From the NCBI GenBank assembly GCA_025656675.1, contig JAHXHN010000001.1:208501-272500 (forward strand): 64,000 bases of DNA, given 5' to 3'. The notes below the pieces were generated by a model, which worked only from the letters and a program-made list of their open reading frames with translations, searched no databases and was not told the DNA's origin. Below, one piece after another: positions 49,223-58,515 of this stretch; the stretch's first letter is position 1, and every line of letters begins with the position of its first letter. Position numbers and translations under genes: made by a program. This DNA comes from Candidatus Thiodiazotropha sp. (ex Codakia rugifera). Its GTDB lineage: Bacteria; Pseudomonadota; Gammaproteobacteria; Chromatiales; Chromatiaceae.

Positions 49223-49687
49223 ATGAAAACCACATCGATCAAATGGCTCAGGCTTGTTGTACCAATGACCGCCATTTTCACCTTTCCCTTTTCACTCAAT
49301 GCCGACACGTTTACCGGAAAGCTCAACGGCCATGAATGTGCTCATCACGGTGTATCTTGTCCTACGGCAAAGCTAGATCCGCATATTGCCCTTGAGTCGG
49401 ATTTCGTGGTCATGCTAGAAGATGGTGAGTATGCCTTCCTGCCCAACCTGAGCAGAGATATCAAAGCACGGTATGTTCTTGATACTGTTCAAGTCGAAGG
49501 GACTAAGCATCCGAAATTCAATTCGATCAAGGTCGATATTTTTCGCGTCAAGCAAGGCAATACATTTGTTACCGTATGGACTCAGGAACAGGCTGACTTT
49601 GCACTTAAAGCCCTCTATGAGGACGGATATGCATGGCCAGGCCAGCAAGCTTCGCCAATGAGTAAGTACGACAAACCAGCCAATTAA
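49223..49687 (+). CDS. Exported protein of unknown function
   Basis: A 154-residue protein with a signal peptide (IKWLRLVVPMTAIFTFPFSLNA) and a mature domain of about 125 residues with an early ECAHHGVSC motif, which could bind metal or form a disulfide. The start at 49223 has GGAG 9 bases upstream; an ATG five codons earlier overlaps that site. It is 66 bases upstream of a TlpA-like thiol-disulfide gene, which suggests its cysteines may need redox care. I do not recognise the family. Confidence 0.6.
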   Translation: MKTTSIKWLRLVVPMTAIFTFPFSLNADTFTGKLNGHECAHHGVSCPTAKLDPHIALESDFVVMLEDGEYAFLPNLSRDIKARYVLDTVQVEGTKHPKFNSIKVDIFRVKQGNTFVTVWTQEQADFALKALYEDGYAWPGQQASPMSKYDKPAN

Positions 49688-49707
49688 TGATGCATCTTAA
49701 GCGATGT

Positions 49708-49730
49708 TAGGCCCAGCAAGACTGGGCCTA
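49708..49730 (+). terminator. Hairpin between the exported protein gene and the TlpA-like gene
   Basis: TAGGCCCAG-CAAGA-CTGGGCCTA is a perfect 9-base-pair stem 20 bases after the stop codon. No T-run follows, so it may be an mRNA-stabilising or attenuating structure rather than a full terminator. Confidence 0.5.
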
Positions 49731-49753
49731 TATGCATACCAAAAGAATCTGTC

Positions 49754-50272
49754 ATGATAGTCAAACAACTCCTATCAGCATTACTCGTGCTCATTTCGAT
49801 CACCGCCTATGCGGTGGCTATAGGGATACGACTCTACCCCAATCCAAAACCCGCAAATGATTTCTCTCTGCCGGACCTAACCGGAAAAGTTCACCAAATC
49901 ACAGACTACAGGGGTAAGGCATACATACTCAGCTTTTGGGCTACCTGGTGTGCTCCCTGTATTAAGGAGATGCCAGCGCTGGAACGAGCCGCTGAGATGC
50001 TACAAGAGCAGGAGATTCTGGTATTGACTGTAAACAGTGGTGAAACACGCCAAGAGATAGAGAAATTCCTTAATAAAACACCCATTGACCTGCCCATCCT
50101 GTTGGATGGTGATTCAAAAGTGATGGACAGGTGGAAAGTATTGGCGCTTCCAACATCCTATATCGTTGATGCGGAGGGCATGGTCGTAGCACGCGTTGTC
50201 GGCGGTCAGGAATGGGATGATCCATCTGTTTTGACACAGATAAGAGCGTTGACGTCTACAGCGCAGAATTAA
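49754..50272 (+). CDS. TlpA/ResA-like thiol-disulfide protein
   Basis: A 172-residue membrane-anchored thioredoxin-fold protein. The N-terminal helix (residues 4-25) is an uncleaved anchor or signal. The active site is FWATWCAPC (C66, C69), with the cis-proline loop LALPTSYIVD. Such proteins reduce disulfides in the periplasm, often of apocytochromes c before haem attachment. No ccm genes are adjacent. It follows the exported cysteine-containing protein on the same strand. Confidence 0.87.
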   Translation: MIVKQLLSALLVLISITAYAVAIGIRLYPNPKPANDFSLPDLTGKVHQITDYRGKAYILSFWATWCAPCIKEMPALERAAEMLQEQEILVLTVNSGETRQEIEKFLNKTPIDLPILLDGDSKVMDRWKVLALPTSYIVDAEGMVVARVVGGQEWDDPSVLTQIRALTSTAQN

Positions 50273-50591
50273 CCGAAGAGATCATTCTCCTTTTAAGTAT
50301 TGACTACCCAAAGGATAATAAGCCTGATTATAAAAAAGATCACGGCCGGATCTCCAAATACAGTAGATCCTGCCCACCGAATTGGTCCCACAACATCAAG
50401 TAGTACGAGCTCACATATCCCGTGAAAGTACCCGCTTTTCCACTACATTTTGACCCTTATCAGCCGTCATACAGACTGAACGTCTCAAATACGACTTAGC
50501 ATTGAAATCACGGTGCGAAACGATATAATCTTCCACGACTTGTTTCGCCCTAGAAACAATAACATAACAACGTATTGAAGTAAGGTGTGCA
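50273..50591. other. Intergenic region without a recognised gene
   Basis: About 320 bases between two plus-strand genes. I find no coding frame, terminator or regulatory repeat that I can support. An AAGTAAGG ribosome-binding site lies at its end. Confidence 0.5.
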
Positions 50592-52343
50592 ATGAGTACC
50601 CAGAATGAGCCTATTCAACAGCAGATTCCCAAGGGAGTCATGCTGAATGCCTATCCAGACAGTATTGGTGGCAAGTTGTCTGATATCGTCGGATTACTGA
50701 AAAGACCTGAGCTCAAAGACACCTTTTCCCTGTTCTATATATTACCGACATTTTTCAATAGTGACCTCGATCGCGGCTTTTCCATTATCGACTATGACAT
50801 CAATGACGAACTGGTATCCAAACAGGACCTGGAGTCACTGGGCAGTCTTGGTATCACCTTTAAATTCGATCTTATCTTGAATCATTTATCAGTGGCTTCA
50901 CCCCAATTCAAAGATCTTTTAAAAAAAGGTAATGATTCGGAATATAAACACTTTTTTGTTGACTGGAATGAATTCTGGCAATCACATGGCCAGATAGGGG
51001 ATGACGGGTATGTCATCCCGAAGGATGAGTATTTAGATAAGCTGTTCATGCGTAAACCCGGCCTGCCTATTTTAAAGGTCGGCTTTCCCGATGGCTCGCA
51101 GCGACCCTATTGGAACACCTTTTATCAACAAGTCAGTCACAAACCGATTGCTGCTGAGGATTTTGCCGGAATCCAGGGCATCACAGGTGAAGCAGCCGTT
51201 GCCATCGCTGCAATCGTCAATGAAAACATTCTGGCAAAGACCGACATTGAGAACATGGATCTGGATGGATACTCCCACTACAGGAACGAAATATGCTCAG
51301 TAGTTGAGCAAAATCGTCACTATCTCGGGCAAATGGATCTGAATGCAAAATCAGAGAAAGTGTGGGCGTTTTATGAACAGACCTTAAAGAAGTTAAAGGG
51401 CTATGGGGCGAAAATCATCCGGCTGGATGCCTTTGCCTACCTGCATAAAGAGCCAGGCGAAAGCAATTTCTTCAATAAACCCGGTACCTGGGAGTATCTC
51501 GAACGACTGAAAAAGATCGCCAAACATCACGATCTGACTATCTTCCCCGAAATTCATACCGAGTACGGCACAGGACTGCACGAAGAGGTAGCCAGTAAAG
51601 GCTATCCTATCTACGATTTCTTCTTTCCCGGACTCGTCATCGATGCCCTTGAACACGGTACCAACAAACAACTACTCACCTGGATCAACGACATCACCGA
51701 CAAAGGACTCCAAACCATCAACATGTTGGGCTGTCATGACGGGATACCTGTGTTGGACCTGAAGGGTGCCCAGGTTAATGGTGCCAGTAGAAATGGGTTA
51801 TTGGATGAGGACCGTATTCAGTCTGTCATCGACCGGATAATAGAGAGGGGTGGCAGGGTAAAAAACCTATACGGCCCAGACGGCAAGAAAATCGCCTACT
51901 ATCAAGTCAACGCAACGTTTTTCAGTGCCTTAGGAGAGGATGAACGAAAGATGCGGCTCGCACGGGCCATCCAGATGTTCATGCCGGGCATTCCGCAAGT
52001 CTGGTACCTCGATCTGTTTGCCGGTAAAAATGACTATCAAGCAGCAGACAAGGGAGGCACAGCGGGTCATAAGGAGATCAACCGCACCAATCTCTCACTC
52101 AGTGATATTGAAGAAGGGCTCAAGCAGTCAATTGTGCAGGATCAAATCCAGCTTATTCGAATTCGGAACAGCTCGCCCGCTTTTTTGGGAAAGTTGCAAA
52201 TTGAAGACTCGGATTCACACCTCCTGCGATTAACCTGGAAACACCAAGCTTACAGTGCCTCATTACATGCAGATTTGCGGGATTGCAGCTTTACCATTGA
52301 ATACCATGACAAGCAGGGTAAACAGGCTGTCATGTCGTATTAG
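50592..52343 (+). CDS. GH13_18 glycoside phosphorylase (sucrose-phosphorylase-like)
   Basis: A 583-residue cytoplasmic alpha-amylase-superfamily enzyme. The start VMLNAYPDSIGGKLSDI and the catalytic triad D279 (IIRLDAFAY), E320 (IFPEIHTEY) and D383 (LGCHDGIPVLD) match the sucrose phosphorylase group. The spacing between the three agrees with that group. The protein is longer than typical sucrose phosphorylases (about 500), with about 80 extra residues before the nucleophile, as in related glucosylglycerate, glucosylglycerol or sucrose-6-phosphate phosphorylases. These turn over sugar-based osmolytes. No sugar transporter or kinase is next to it, so the substrate remains open. Confidence 0.8.
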   Translation: MSTQNEPIQQQIPKGVMLNAYPDSIGGKLSDIVGLLKRPELKDTFSLFYILPTFFNSDLDRGFSIIDYDINDELVSKQDLESLGSLGITFKFDLILNHLSVASPQFKDLLKKGNDSEYKHFFVDWNEFWQSHGQIGDDGYVIPKDEYLDKLFMRKPGLPILKVGFPDGSQRPYWNTFYQQVSHKPIAAEDFAGIQGITGEAAVAIAAIVNENILAKTDIENMDLDGYSHYRNEICSVVEQNRHYLGQMDLNAKSEKVWAFYEQTLKKLKGYGAKIIRLDAFAYLHKEPGESNFFNKPGTWEYLERLKKIAKHHDLTIFPEIHTEYGTGLHEEVASKGYPIYDFFFPGLVIDALEHGTNKQLLTWINDITDKGLQTINMLGCHDGIPVLDLKGAQVNGASRNGLLDEDRIQSVIDRIIERGGRVKNLYGPDGKKIAYYQVNATFFSALGEDERKMRLARAIQMFMPGIPQVWYLDLFAGKNDYQAADKGGTAGHKEINRTNLSLSDIEEGLKQSIVQDQIQLIRIRNSSPAFLGKLQIEDSDSHLLRLTWKHQAYSASLHADLRDCSFTIEYHDKQGKQAVMSY

Positions 52344-52353
52344 CGTTGCTATT

Positions 52354-54894
52354 CTACCGTTTATAAATAGCAGTTGTGCCTCTGAGGGAATTAGGGCCAA
52401 ATGGTCTGATATGGGATGAGGTACCGCCAGATTCGCTCGGCTCTCCGAGCAGGATTGCCAACTCTGCTGCCGGTAACGGATGACTGAAGTAATAGCCCTG
52501 CAACTCATCACATCCATATTCACCCAGGAATGCAACCTGCGATTCCGTTTCCACACCCTCGGCGATGACCTCGAGCTTTAGACGCTTGGCCATGTTAATG
52601 ATGGTCAGGGTAATCTCTCTGGCATGGTCATTATTCTGAAATTCACGGGTAAAGGATTGATCAATCTTGATTCGATCCAGCGGGAAATGCTGCAGATTGC
52701 TCAAGGAAGAGTAGCCGGTACCAAAATCATCTATTGCCAGTTTGACACCTTGCTCTTTCAGTAAGCGCATTGCAGTCGTTGCCTCCTGCATATTCTGCAT
52801 CACCGTGCTCTCAGTAATCTCCAGCTCGAGGCTGCGTGGATCAAGCCCGCTGCTTTCAAGTGTGGCACGGACCTCTGCAACCAGGTTTTGATCGGTAAAC
52901 TGCAGTGGGGACAGATTGACAGCCAGGCGCAGTGGCCCAAATCCACGCTCATTCCACTGTTGAACCTGGTTACAGGCTGTGCGCAACACCCAACTACCAA
53001 TCGCCCGGATCAGACCGGTATGTTCCGCCACCGGAATAAAGGTTCCGGGATAGACCAATCCCAGTTCGGGATTATGCCAACGTAGCAAGGCCTCAACACC
53101 GATGACTCGACCGCTCTCTGTAACGACTTGTGGCTGATAATAGACCTCGAACTCATTGCGCTCCATTGCGGAAATGAGTGCCTGCTCAAGTTGTGAACGC
53201 TCCTGTACCTCTTTTGCGATTTGTGTTGAATAGACACAGGTAGCATTCGATTGCTGAATGCGCGCCCGAAACATCGCAATATTGGCATCCCGCAGCAATG
53301 CTTCTCCATCCGGACTCTCCTTGGGCCACAGGCTGAGACCCATTCGTGGATCAAGAAAGATCTGCTCATCTTCAAATACCAAGGGTTCCTGTAACCCATT
53401 GAGCAGATTCTGTGCAATAAAATGTGCACTCTCTGTGTCAGTCAAGTCATTTACCAGGACACCGAAATCATCTCCGCTGAGATGAGTGACCAGATCATTG
53501 CTGCGTACCGCATCACGCAGACGTTGAGCAATCGCACGTAGCAGTTGATCACCGGCAGAACGACCGACAATACCTCCGGCTGAACCCGACCACTTGATAT
53601 GTATGATCATCAGTACGGCGATATTCCTACTATATGGATCACGACCACTTAAGCTGCGCAAACTCTCTTCCAACACGTATTGGTTGGGCAGGTCGGTGGC
53701 AGCATGATGCAGTGCCTGATGGTGCATGCGATCACTCAGGGACCGGTTGATACGCTTTTCGTGCAAGTGAGACCAGGTTCCCCATAGAGGAAATCCAACA
53801 ATAAGTGGTGCGACCGCTGCTGCTGGCGCAATCCAGATATGACCACCGAACAACAACAACCCCGCCAGGGCCGGTATACCGGTAATCGTGGCCAGAAAAA
53901 GAACAATTGCTGCCGGAAAACTGGTGGTGACCATCATCAGGGTAGCAATACCGGTTAGCAGAAGGGTCAACACCAGGTGTTGCGTACTGTTCATCTCTCT
54001 GATCAATGACCCTTTTAGCAGGCCACTCAGCACATGGGCATTTAACTCAACACCAGGCATACGCTGATGACTGCGTGAAACGGGTGTTGAGACAACGTCC
54101 CCAAGACCAGTCGCTGTCGAGCCAATCAGTACATACTTACCCTTGACCTTTGATGCTATCTCATCATCACTTAAGACTTGATAGGCGGACAGGGTTTCAA
54201 CAGCGCCCGGATTAGGATCAAATGGTATGAGAAAGCGGCCATGGCGCAGCCAACTGGGCATAGCGTGGGAAGTGGGTGTGTATCTGTTTTCGACATCCGT
54301 CAGCATAATTTCGTCTGTGACTTGCAAGGCGGCCAGGGAAAATGTCGGCCAACGGGCATCATTGATACCTGCATGCATGTAAAAACTACGACAAAGCCCA
54401 TCACTGTCGATCTCGATGTCAACATGCCCCATGCCTGCGGATAACTCTGCCAGCATCGTCAACGGCAGTACCTCGGTTATCGCTGTATTGTGCATCGAGT
54501 TGCTTGGTGCGACCGCAAGCACCGTTTTGCCATTGCGCTCAATTGCTGAAGCAAACAGTCTGTCTGCTTGTGGATCGTCTGCTTCAGGTTCAGCAAATAA
54601 AACATCGAATGCAACGACTCTGGCATCCATATCGGTCAAACGGTTGAGCAGGTCCGCATGTATACGCCTGGACCAGGGCCAACGGCCGAGTTTGTGTAAG
54701 CTGGGATCATCGATTGCGACAATGACTATCTCACTACTGACCTGATTACCCTGTAGGTTTAGAAAATAGTCGTAAAGCAGATGATCGATACGTTGAATGG
54801 CGGCATTGTTAACCAACGTATAGGCAAACAGGATCAGGGCAACCACCAGAAAGATGCCACCTAAATCGATCTTTTTAGTGATTGGGTTGTACAT
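52354..54894 (-). CDS. CHASE2-GGDEF-EAL signalling protein
   Basis: An 846-residue inner-membrane protein. An N-terminal helix is followed by a periplasmic CHASE2 sensor (about 35-300; IVIVAIDDPSLHKLGRWPW), then three transmembrane helices (about 305-375). Next comes a GGDEF domain whose signature is SGDDF (about 474), so it is probably not an active diguanylate cyclase. The EAL domain has the intact metal motif EALLRW near 599, then ESTVMQN and DDFGTGYSS with the paired aspartates. It should be a c-di-GMP phosphodiesterase regulated by a periplasmic signal. It is 4 bases after the FecR-LysM gene, so they are one operon. Confidence 0.88.
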   Translation of the reverse strand: MYNPITKKIDLGGIFLVVALILFAYTLVNNAAIQRIDHLLYDYFLNLQGNQVSSEIVIVAIDDPSLHKLGRWPWSRRIHADLLNRLTDMDARVVAFDVLFAEPEADDPQADRLFASAIERNGKTVLAVAPSNSMHNTAITEVLPLTMLAELSAGMGHVDIEIDSDGLCRSFYMHAGINDARWPTFSLAALQVTDEIMLTDVENRYTPTSHAMPSWLRHGRFLIPFDPNPGAVETLSAYQVLSDDEIASKVKGKYVLIGSTATGLGDVVSTPVSRSHQRMPGVELNAHVLSGLLKGSLIREMNSTQHLVLTLLLTGIATLMMVTTSFPAAIVLFLATITGIPALAGLLLFGGHIWIAPAAAVAPLIVGFPLWGTWSHLHEKRINRSLSDRMHHQALHHAATDLPNQYVLEESLRSLSGRDPYSRNIAVLMIIHIKWSGSAGGIVGRSAGDQLLRAIAQRLRDAVRSNDLVTHLSGDDFGVLVNDLTDTESAHFIAQNLLNGLQEPLVFEDEQIFLDPRMGLSLWPKESPDGEALLRDANIAMFRARIQQSNATCVYSTQIAKEVQERSQLEQALISAMERNEFEVYYQPQVVTESGRVIGVEALLRWHNPELGLVYPGTFIPVAEHTGLIRAIGSWVLRTACNQVQQWNERGFGPLRLAVNLSPLQFTDQNLVAEVRATLESSGLDPRSLELEITESTVMQNMQEATTAMRLLKEQGVKLAIDDFGTGYSSLSNLQHFPLDRIKIDQSFTREFQNNDHAREITLTIINMAKRLKLEVIAEGVETESQVAFLGEYGCDELQGYYFSHPLPAAELAILLGEPSESGGTSSHIRPFGPNSLRGTTAIYKR

Positions 54895-54898
54895 CCCG

Positions 54899-56554
54899 CT
54901 ATAGGAGGATCACGCCTAAGGCAAAGATTGTAGGTACTATCCAGATACCATTATCTGGTGGTGGATCGATGCGCTGCACACTTCCCCAAGGCCCCTGATA
55001 ACCATCGGCCTCGATTATACGTACCCGAAGGTAGCGAACCTGACCGAAGCGTTGTTCAAAGCTGATTTCCGGCTCAACGGTAACCTCATCCAGCTCAATG
55101 TCTTTGAATTCAGGTTCATGGGCCAGTTGTACCTGGTACTTCTGTTCAGGACTGCCTTGTCGCCATGACGCAACAAGCGTGTCGTCCTTAGCGGAAACGG
55201 TGGAATCAACTGCGTCAGGAACAGCTTTGAGCTGCCATGAGCGAACGACACCGGCTGGCCCCAGCTCGTTATTGGCAGCAATACTGGTTACACGCCAGTA
55301 GTAGGTAGCCGGCTCGGTAATTCCTGTCGTCTGGAAGTGAGTCGTGTCGATATCCCCCAGTTTCAGTACCGTGTTTTCAAAGTCCGGGTCTGTGGCAATC
55401 TCCAACATGTATCTTTCTGCGTCGGCGGATGCCGTCCACTCCAACTCAGCAGCATTAGCGCGCAGCACACTATCAACGGGAGGGTTTAGAGAGATTGGAG
55501 GCTGTGGTTGGGTGTCGAGCAGGATGGACTGCACCACACTCTTGCCTTCCAGGCCATCTGAGTCAATACCACGTACCCTGACCCAGTAACCCGCATCCGG
55601 TAGATCAGGCAATGTGAAACGGGGGTGAGGAGTAACCTCATCCCCGGTCAATATGTCCAACGCCTGATCGGAACTGATTTCCACACGGTAGTTTATTGCA
55701 CCCTCGATAGGCTCCCAATTCAATTGCCAGTTCAGTTGGCGTATAGGCTCAGTAACCTGCTTCAGGTTAGGCGCAGGAAGAAGCTTCCTTGGCGGTGTCG
55801 GCGCCTCTCCCTTCGCTATCCGGGTACCGAATCCTGCATGTACAAGTTCGTGATTGTCAGCCCCTGCTACCTGAACTTTTCCCTCCAGGACTTCAACATG
55901 GGATGAATTGCCATTCAATGTCACCGCTGTACGGTATGCGGTTCCACGTACTGCAGTGATTGCTGACGGCGTGTGAATCTCGAAGCGTGAGCCCGGACCA
56001 ACAGACGGTCTGACTCTGGTTTGTAATCGCCCATCGATCAGGTGCAGTCTGGAATCCACCATTCCGGTTTTTCCATGAGCGCTCAGATGATCAAAACGCA
56101 TCTCACTGTAGCTGTGCAGGGTCAGTGCCGTGCCATCAGCAAATAAGATTGCAACACTGCTGTTGGAACCAGTCTTTATTGTGTCCCCTAACCGGATCAG
56201 TGATCCCGAAGAGAGCGCAGACGTTTTGGTACCTTCGGAATGAAAAAGTTGCACCTGGCCTTTAACTGCAGCAATACGGGCAGGAACAGCATTGCTGCGA
56301 ATCCACTTCATCGGCACACGCAATCGGCTGCCGGGTTGCATCCGCCTTGGGTTTTTTACGTTATTCAGTTTTCGTAGTTGATCGAAGCGAAGGACACTGT
56401 CCAGGTGTTTCTCGCTAAAGTCCCACAGATTGTCGCCTTCGACAACGGTGTATATCCATTCAGACGCACACACTGGCAGTGCCAACAGCACCAGCAGTAT
56501 AGCGATTACCCCGGGGTGAATGGTTATGAGTCGCTGTGGCAATGGATTCTCCAT
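54899..56554 (-). CDS. LysM-FecR exported protein with fibronectin-type repeats
   Basis: A 551-residue exported protein. After the signal sequence (VIAILLVLLALPVCA) come a LysM peptidoglycan-binding domain (VVEGDNLWDFSEKHL, about 37-85), a FecR domain (about 95-230; FADGTALTLHSYSEMRF, SAITAVRGTAYR), and three or so fibronectin-III-like repeats (about 265-520, each with YRVEI/YMLEI-type strands). The last 20 residues are hydrophobic. LysM-FecR proteins often occur beside CHASE2 sensors, as here, and may deliver an envelope signal to them. First gene of the operon. Confidence 0.85.
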   Translation of the reverse strand: MENPLPQRLITIHPGVIAILLVLLALPVCASEWIYTVVEGDNLWDFSEKHLDSVLRFDQLRKLNNVKNPRRMQPGSRLRVPMKWIRSNAVPARIAAVKGQVQLFHSEGTKTSALSSGSLIRLGDTIKTGSNSSVAILFADGTALTLHSYSEMRFDHLSAHGKTGMVDSRLHLIDGRLQTRVRPSVGPGSRFEIHTPSAITAVRGTAYRTAVTLNGNSSHVEVLEGKVQVAGADNHELVHAGFGTRIAKGEAPTPPRKLLPAPNLKQVTEPIRQLNWQLNWEPIEGAINYRVEISSDQALDILTGDEVTPHPRFTLPDLPDAGYWVRVRGIDSDGLEGKSVVQSILLDTQPQPPISLNPPVDSVLRANAAELEWTASADAERYMLEIATDPDFENTVLKLGDIDTTHFQTTGITEPATYYWRVTSIAANNELGPAGVVRSWQLKAVPDAVDSTVSAKDDTLVASWRQGSPEQKYQVQLAHEPEFKDIELDEVTVEPEISFEQRFGQVRYLRVRIIEADGYQGPWGSVQRIDPPPDNGIWIVPTIFALGVILL

Positions 56555-57434
56555 CTTTTTATCCGGACCGGCACAATGATTGTGTGCATAGCTTCAAAAC
56601 TTGTCACAATATTTTTGTAACCTTAGCATTCCGTCGGTCATATATCGGCTTAGCCAGCCTGTTCTTAAATGTGATACTAACCATTAAAAGTCAACACTTC
56701 CATATATCTGCTCTTATCCAGATCTATTTAGGCAATTTCAAGCTATGGTATGAGCTTAGTAAAAAGTCCAATAAATAGATAATGCCAAGCACCTATTTTT
56801 TATACTCCAACCGATTATTGTTTGCTCAAAAACGGCCTCAATCGGCTTAAACGCTTAGTACTGAACGAGGCCGTATTGAAAAACAAAGTTAAAATTGCAG
56901 AATTTGCGTATTGTCTTTGCAGATAAGATATCGTGAAACATCAAATATTCTTTATTAATCATGGTCACGACATTTGTTGTTTGTAAATTAATGTCACTTT
57001 ATTCTAATGAGCCTATTTAGGAACTAAATTATGGGCGACATTATCGAACAGACTGCTTTATCTTGTATCGATTTTATATGATTCCATTTTTTCCAGTCCC
57101 TATTTGACATAGCGCCAAACGCAATCCAGCTCGCGAATCAAGTGAATATACTATTATGCTGGCTCTTCCCTAGGTCAGGTGGGCAGACTAGGAAAAACTC
57201 GAATAGATATAACTCATCAATAGCGTCATTAACTGGTCAGAATTAATGCCCATCGTCGAAGTTTTTACATGAATTATTTCACCTGGTTAGCACTGGAGTA
57301 AGTGTGGATAAACAATAAAGTTAGCGTTTAGTGCTATGAACGATGAACGAATATCTTTTTCAGATGATACTTACTCGCTGATAGAGAGCAAATAATAGAC
57401 AGGACGGGAAAATAACCCTTTCAATAAATAAGGC
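56555..57434. other. Long AT-rich intergenic region with a terminator-like hairpin
   Basis: About 880 bases with no supported coding sequence. At 56832-56874 an ACGGCCTC/GAGGCCGT stem encloses a 27-base loop; on the minus strand it is followed by TTTTTG, as in a rho-independent terminator. A small RNA ending there is possible. The region lies where tRNA-Tyr, tRNA-Gly, tRNA-Thr(GGT) and tuf follow in many related genomes; none of these is present. Confidence 0.5.
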
Positions 57435-57461
57435 TAAAAAAAATCCAGCCGCAGCTGGATT
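57435..57461 (-). terminator. Terminator of tRNA-Thr
   Basis: On the minus strand AATCCAGC-TGCG-GCTGGATT, then a run of T residues, 17 bases after the CCA end of the tRNA. It would end transcripts that run through the upstream operon into the tRNA. Confidence 0.85.
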
Positions 57462-57478
57462 TATCTTTCATCGTATAT

Positions 57479-57554
57479 TGGAGCCGGCGAGAGGATTCGA
57501 ACCCCCGACCAGCTGATTACAAATCAGCTGCTCTACCAACTGAGCTACGCCGGC
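57479..57554 (-). tRNA. tRNA-Thr (anticodon TGT)
   Basis: A 76-base cloverleaf on the minus strand. The acceptor arms are GCCGGCG and CGCCGGC, with discriminator T and an encoded CCA end. The anticodon loop is in CTGATTTGTAATCAG, giving TGT at 57519-57521. The T arm contains GGTTCGAATCC. It follows the SPOR gene by 43 bases. In E. coli the same tRNA (thrU) heads the thrU-tyrU-glyT-thrT-tufB run near birA; here nothing follows it. Confidence 0.97.
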
Positions 57555-57597
57555 TGAAGAGTGCGAATTCTATGCGTTTCTGCGCCTTCTGGCAAAC

Positions 57598-58449
57598 TTA
57601 CTCACACACCACTTCTTTTGACTCCAGATTGGGAAAGTCGGCCAACAGTAAATCCCAGCTCTTTTTTGTGATTGCAGATGATTGGTCATCTTGATAATGG
57701 AGCCAATAGTTTGTCTTTTGTCTATAGCGTGGCTTTATAATGGCTTCATAACCCAGCTCTGTGATCTCCTTTCTCCGGGCCTCTGCCCGCTCCCCATCCC
57801 GAAACAGGCCGAGCGAAATCGCATGCACTAGTTCACCACTGGTAAATCGCCAAAGATCAGCAATACCATCTTTCTCCAGTCGGTTGGCAATCTCAATAGC
57901 CTTGCGCCGACTTGGTTGTGGTGGTATCAACACCCACACACCAGCCTGTTCATTTCGGGTTTCTGACTGCAGATCGGGTTTAAGCCCCAGTGCCCTTAAA
58001 CGCACCGAAACTATATCGGCATCAGAGCGACTCTCCAGAAAGCCAACTGTCTTGCAGATTGGTGCAGCTGGGATTGATTGTGGTTCAGGTGTTTCAGCCA
58101 ATTCGACCGGTGGTTCCTTATCAGCCAGCTCAGTGGATGACCCCAATTGGGGCTGTATCTGCGGTTCTGAAACCAGATTTGAAGTAGGTTCAATTACCGG
58201 TTCACCATTTTCCAATTTATCCTTGTCCGGTTCGTCTGGCGGGTCTTCAACCTGCTGCTTGTCCACAGAGGAAGTACTTGGCTCACCGTCACTAACCACT
58301 GCAGGTGATTCAACGGTTTCATGAAACAGTATCAGCTCACCCATGTCTGATAAAACCTTATGATTGCCGTTAACTTGCGAACCCTGAGGATAGATCAATA
58401 GAAACAGTCCAAGGTTGGCAAGCAGCAGTATGAAAAATAGCCATTTCAT
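57598..58449 (-). CDS. SPOR-domain membrane protein
   Basis: A 283-residue protein with an N-terminal membrane anchor (WLFFILLLANLGLFLLIYP), an acidic, Pro/Glu/Ser-rich linker of about 110 residues, and a C-terminal SPOR domain (about 130-275; TVGFLESRSDADIVSVRLRA; HAISLGLFRDGERAEARRKE). SPOR domains bind denuded septal peptidoglycan. The birA-coaX-SPOR order before tRNA genes is conserved in pseudomonads and relatives. It is 66 bases after coaX. Confidence 0.83.
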   Translation of the reverse strand: MKWLFFILLLANLGLFLLIYPQGSQVNGNHKVLSDMGELILFHETVESPAVVSDGEPSTSSVDKQQVEDPPDEPDKDKLENGEPVIEPTSNLVSEPQIQPQLGSSTELADKEPPVELAETPEPQSIPAAPICKTVGFLESRSDADIVSVRLRALGLKPDLQSETRNEQAGVWVLIPPQPSRRKAIEIANRLEKDGIADLWRFTSGELVHAISLGLFRDGERAEARRKEITELGYEAIIKPRYRQKTNYWLHYQDDQSSAITKKSWDLLLADFPNLESKEVVCE

Positions 58450-58515
58450 AGATTTTTTGTCACTGTTCAGACCACCATATCCATGTATCAGGACTGATGA
58501 ATGATAGCATCCATC

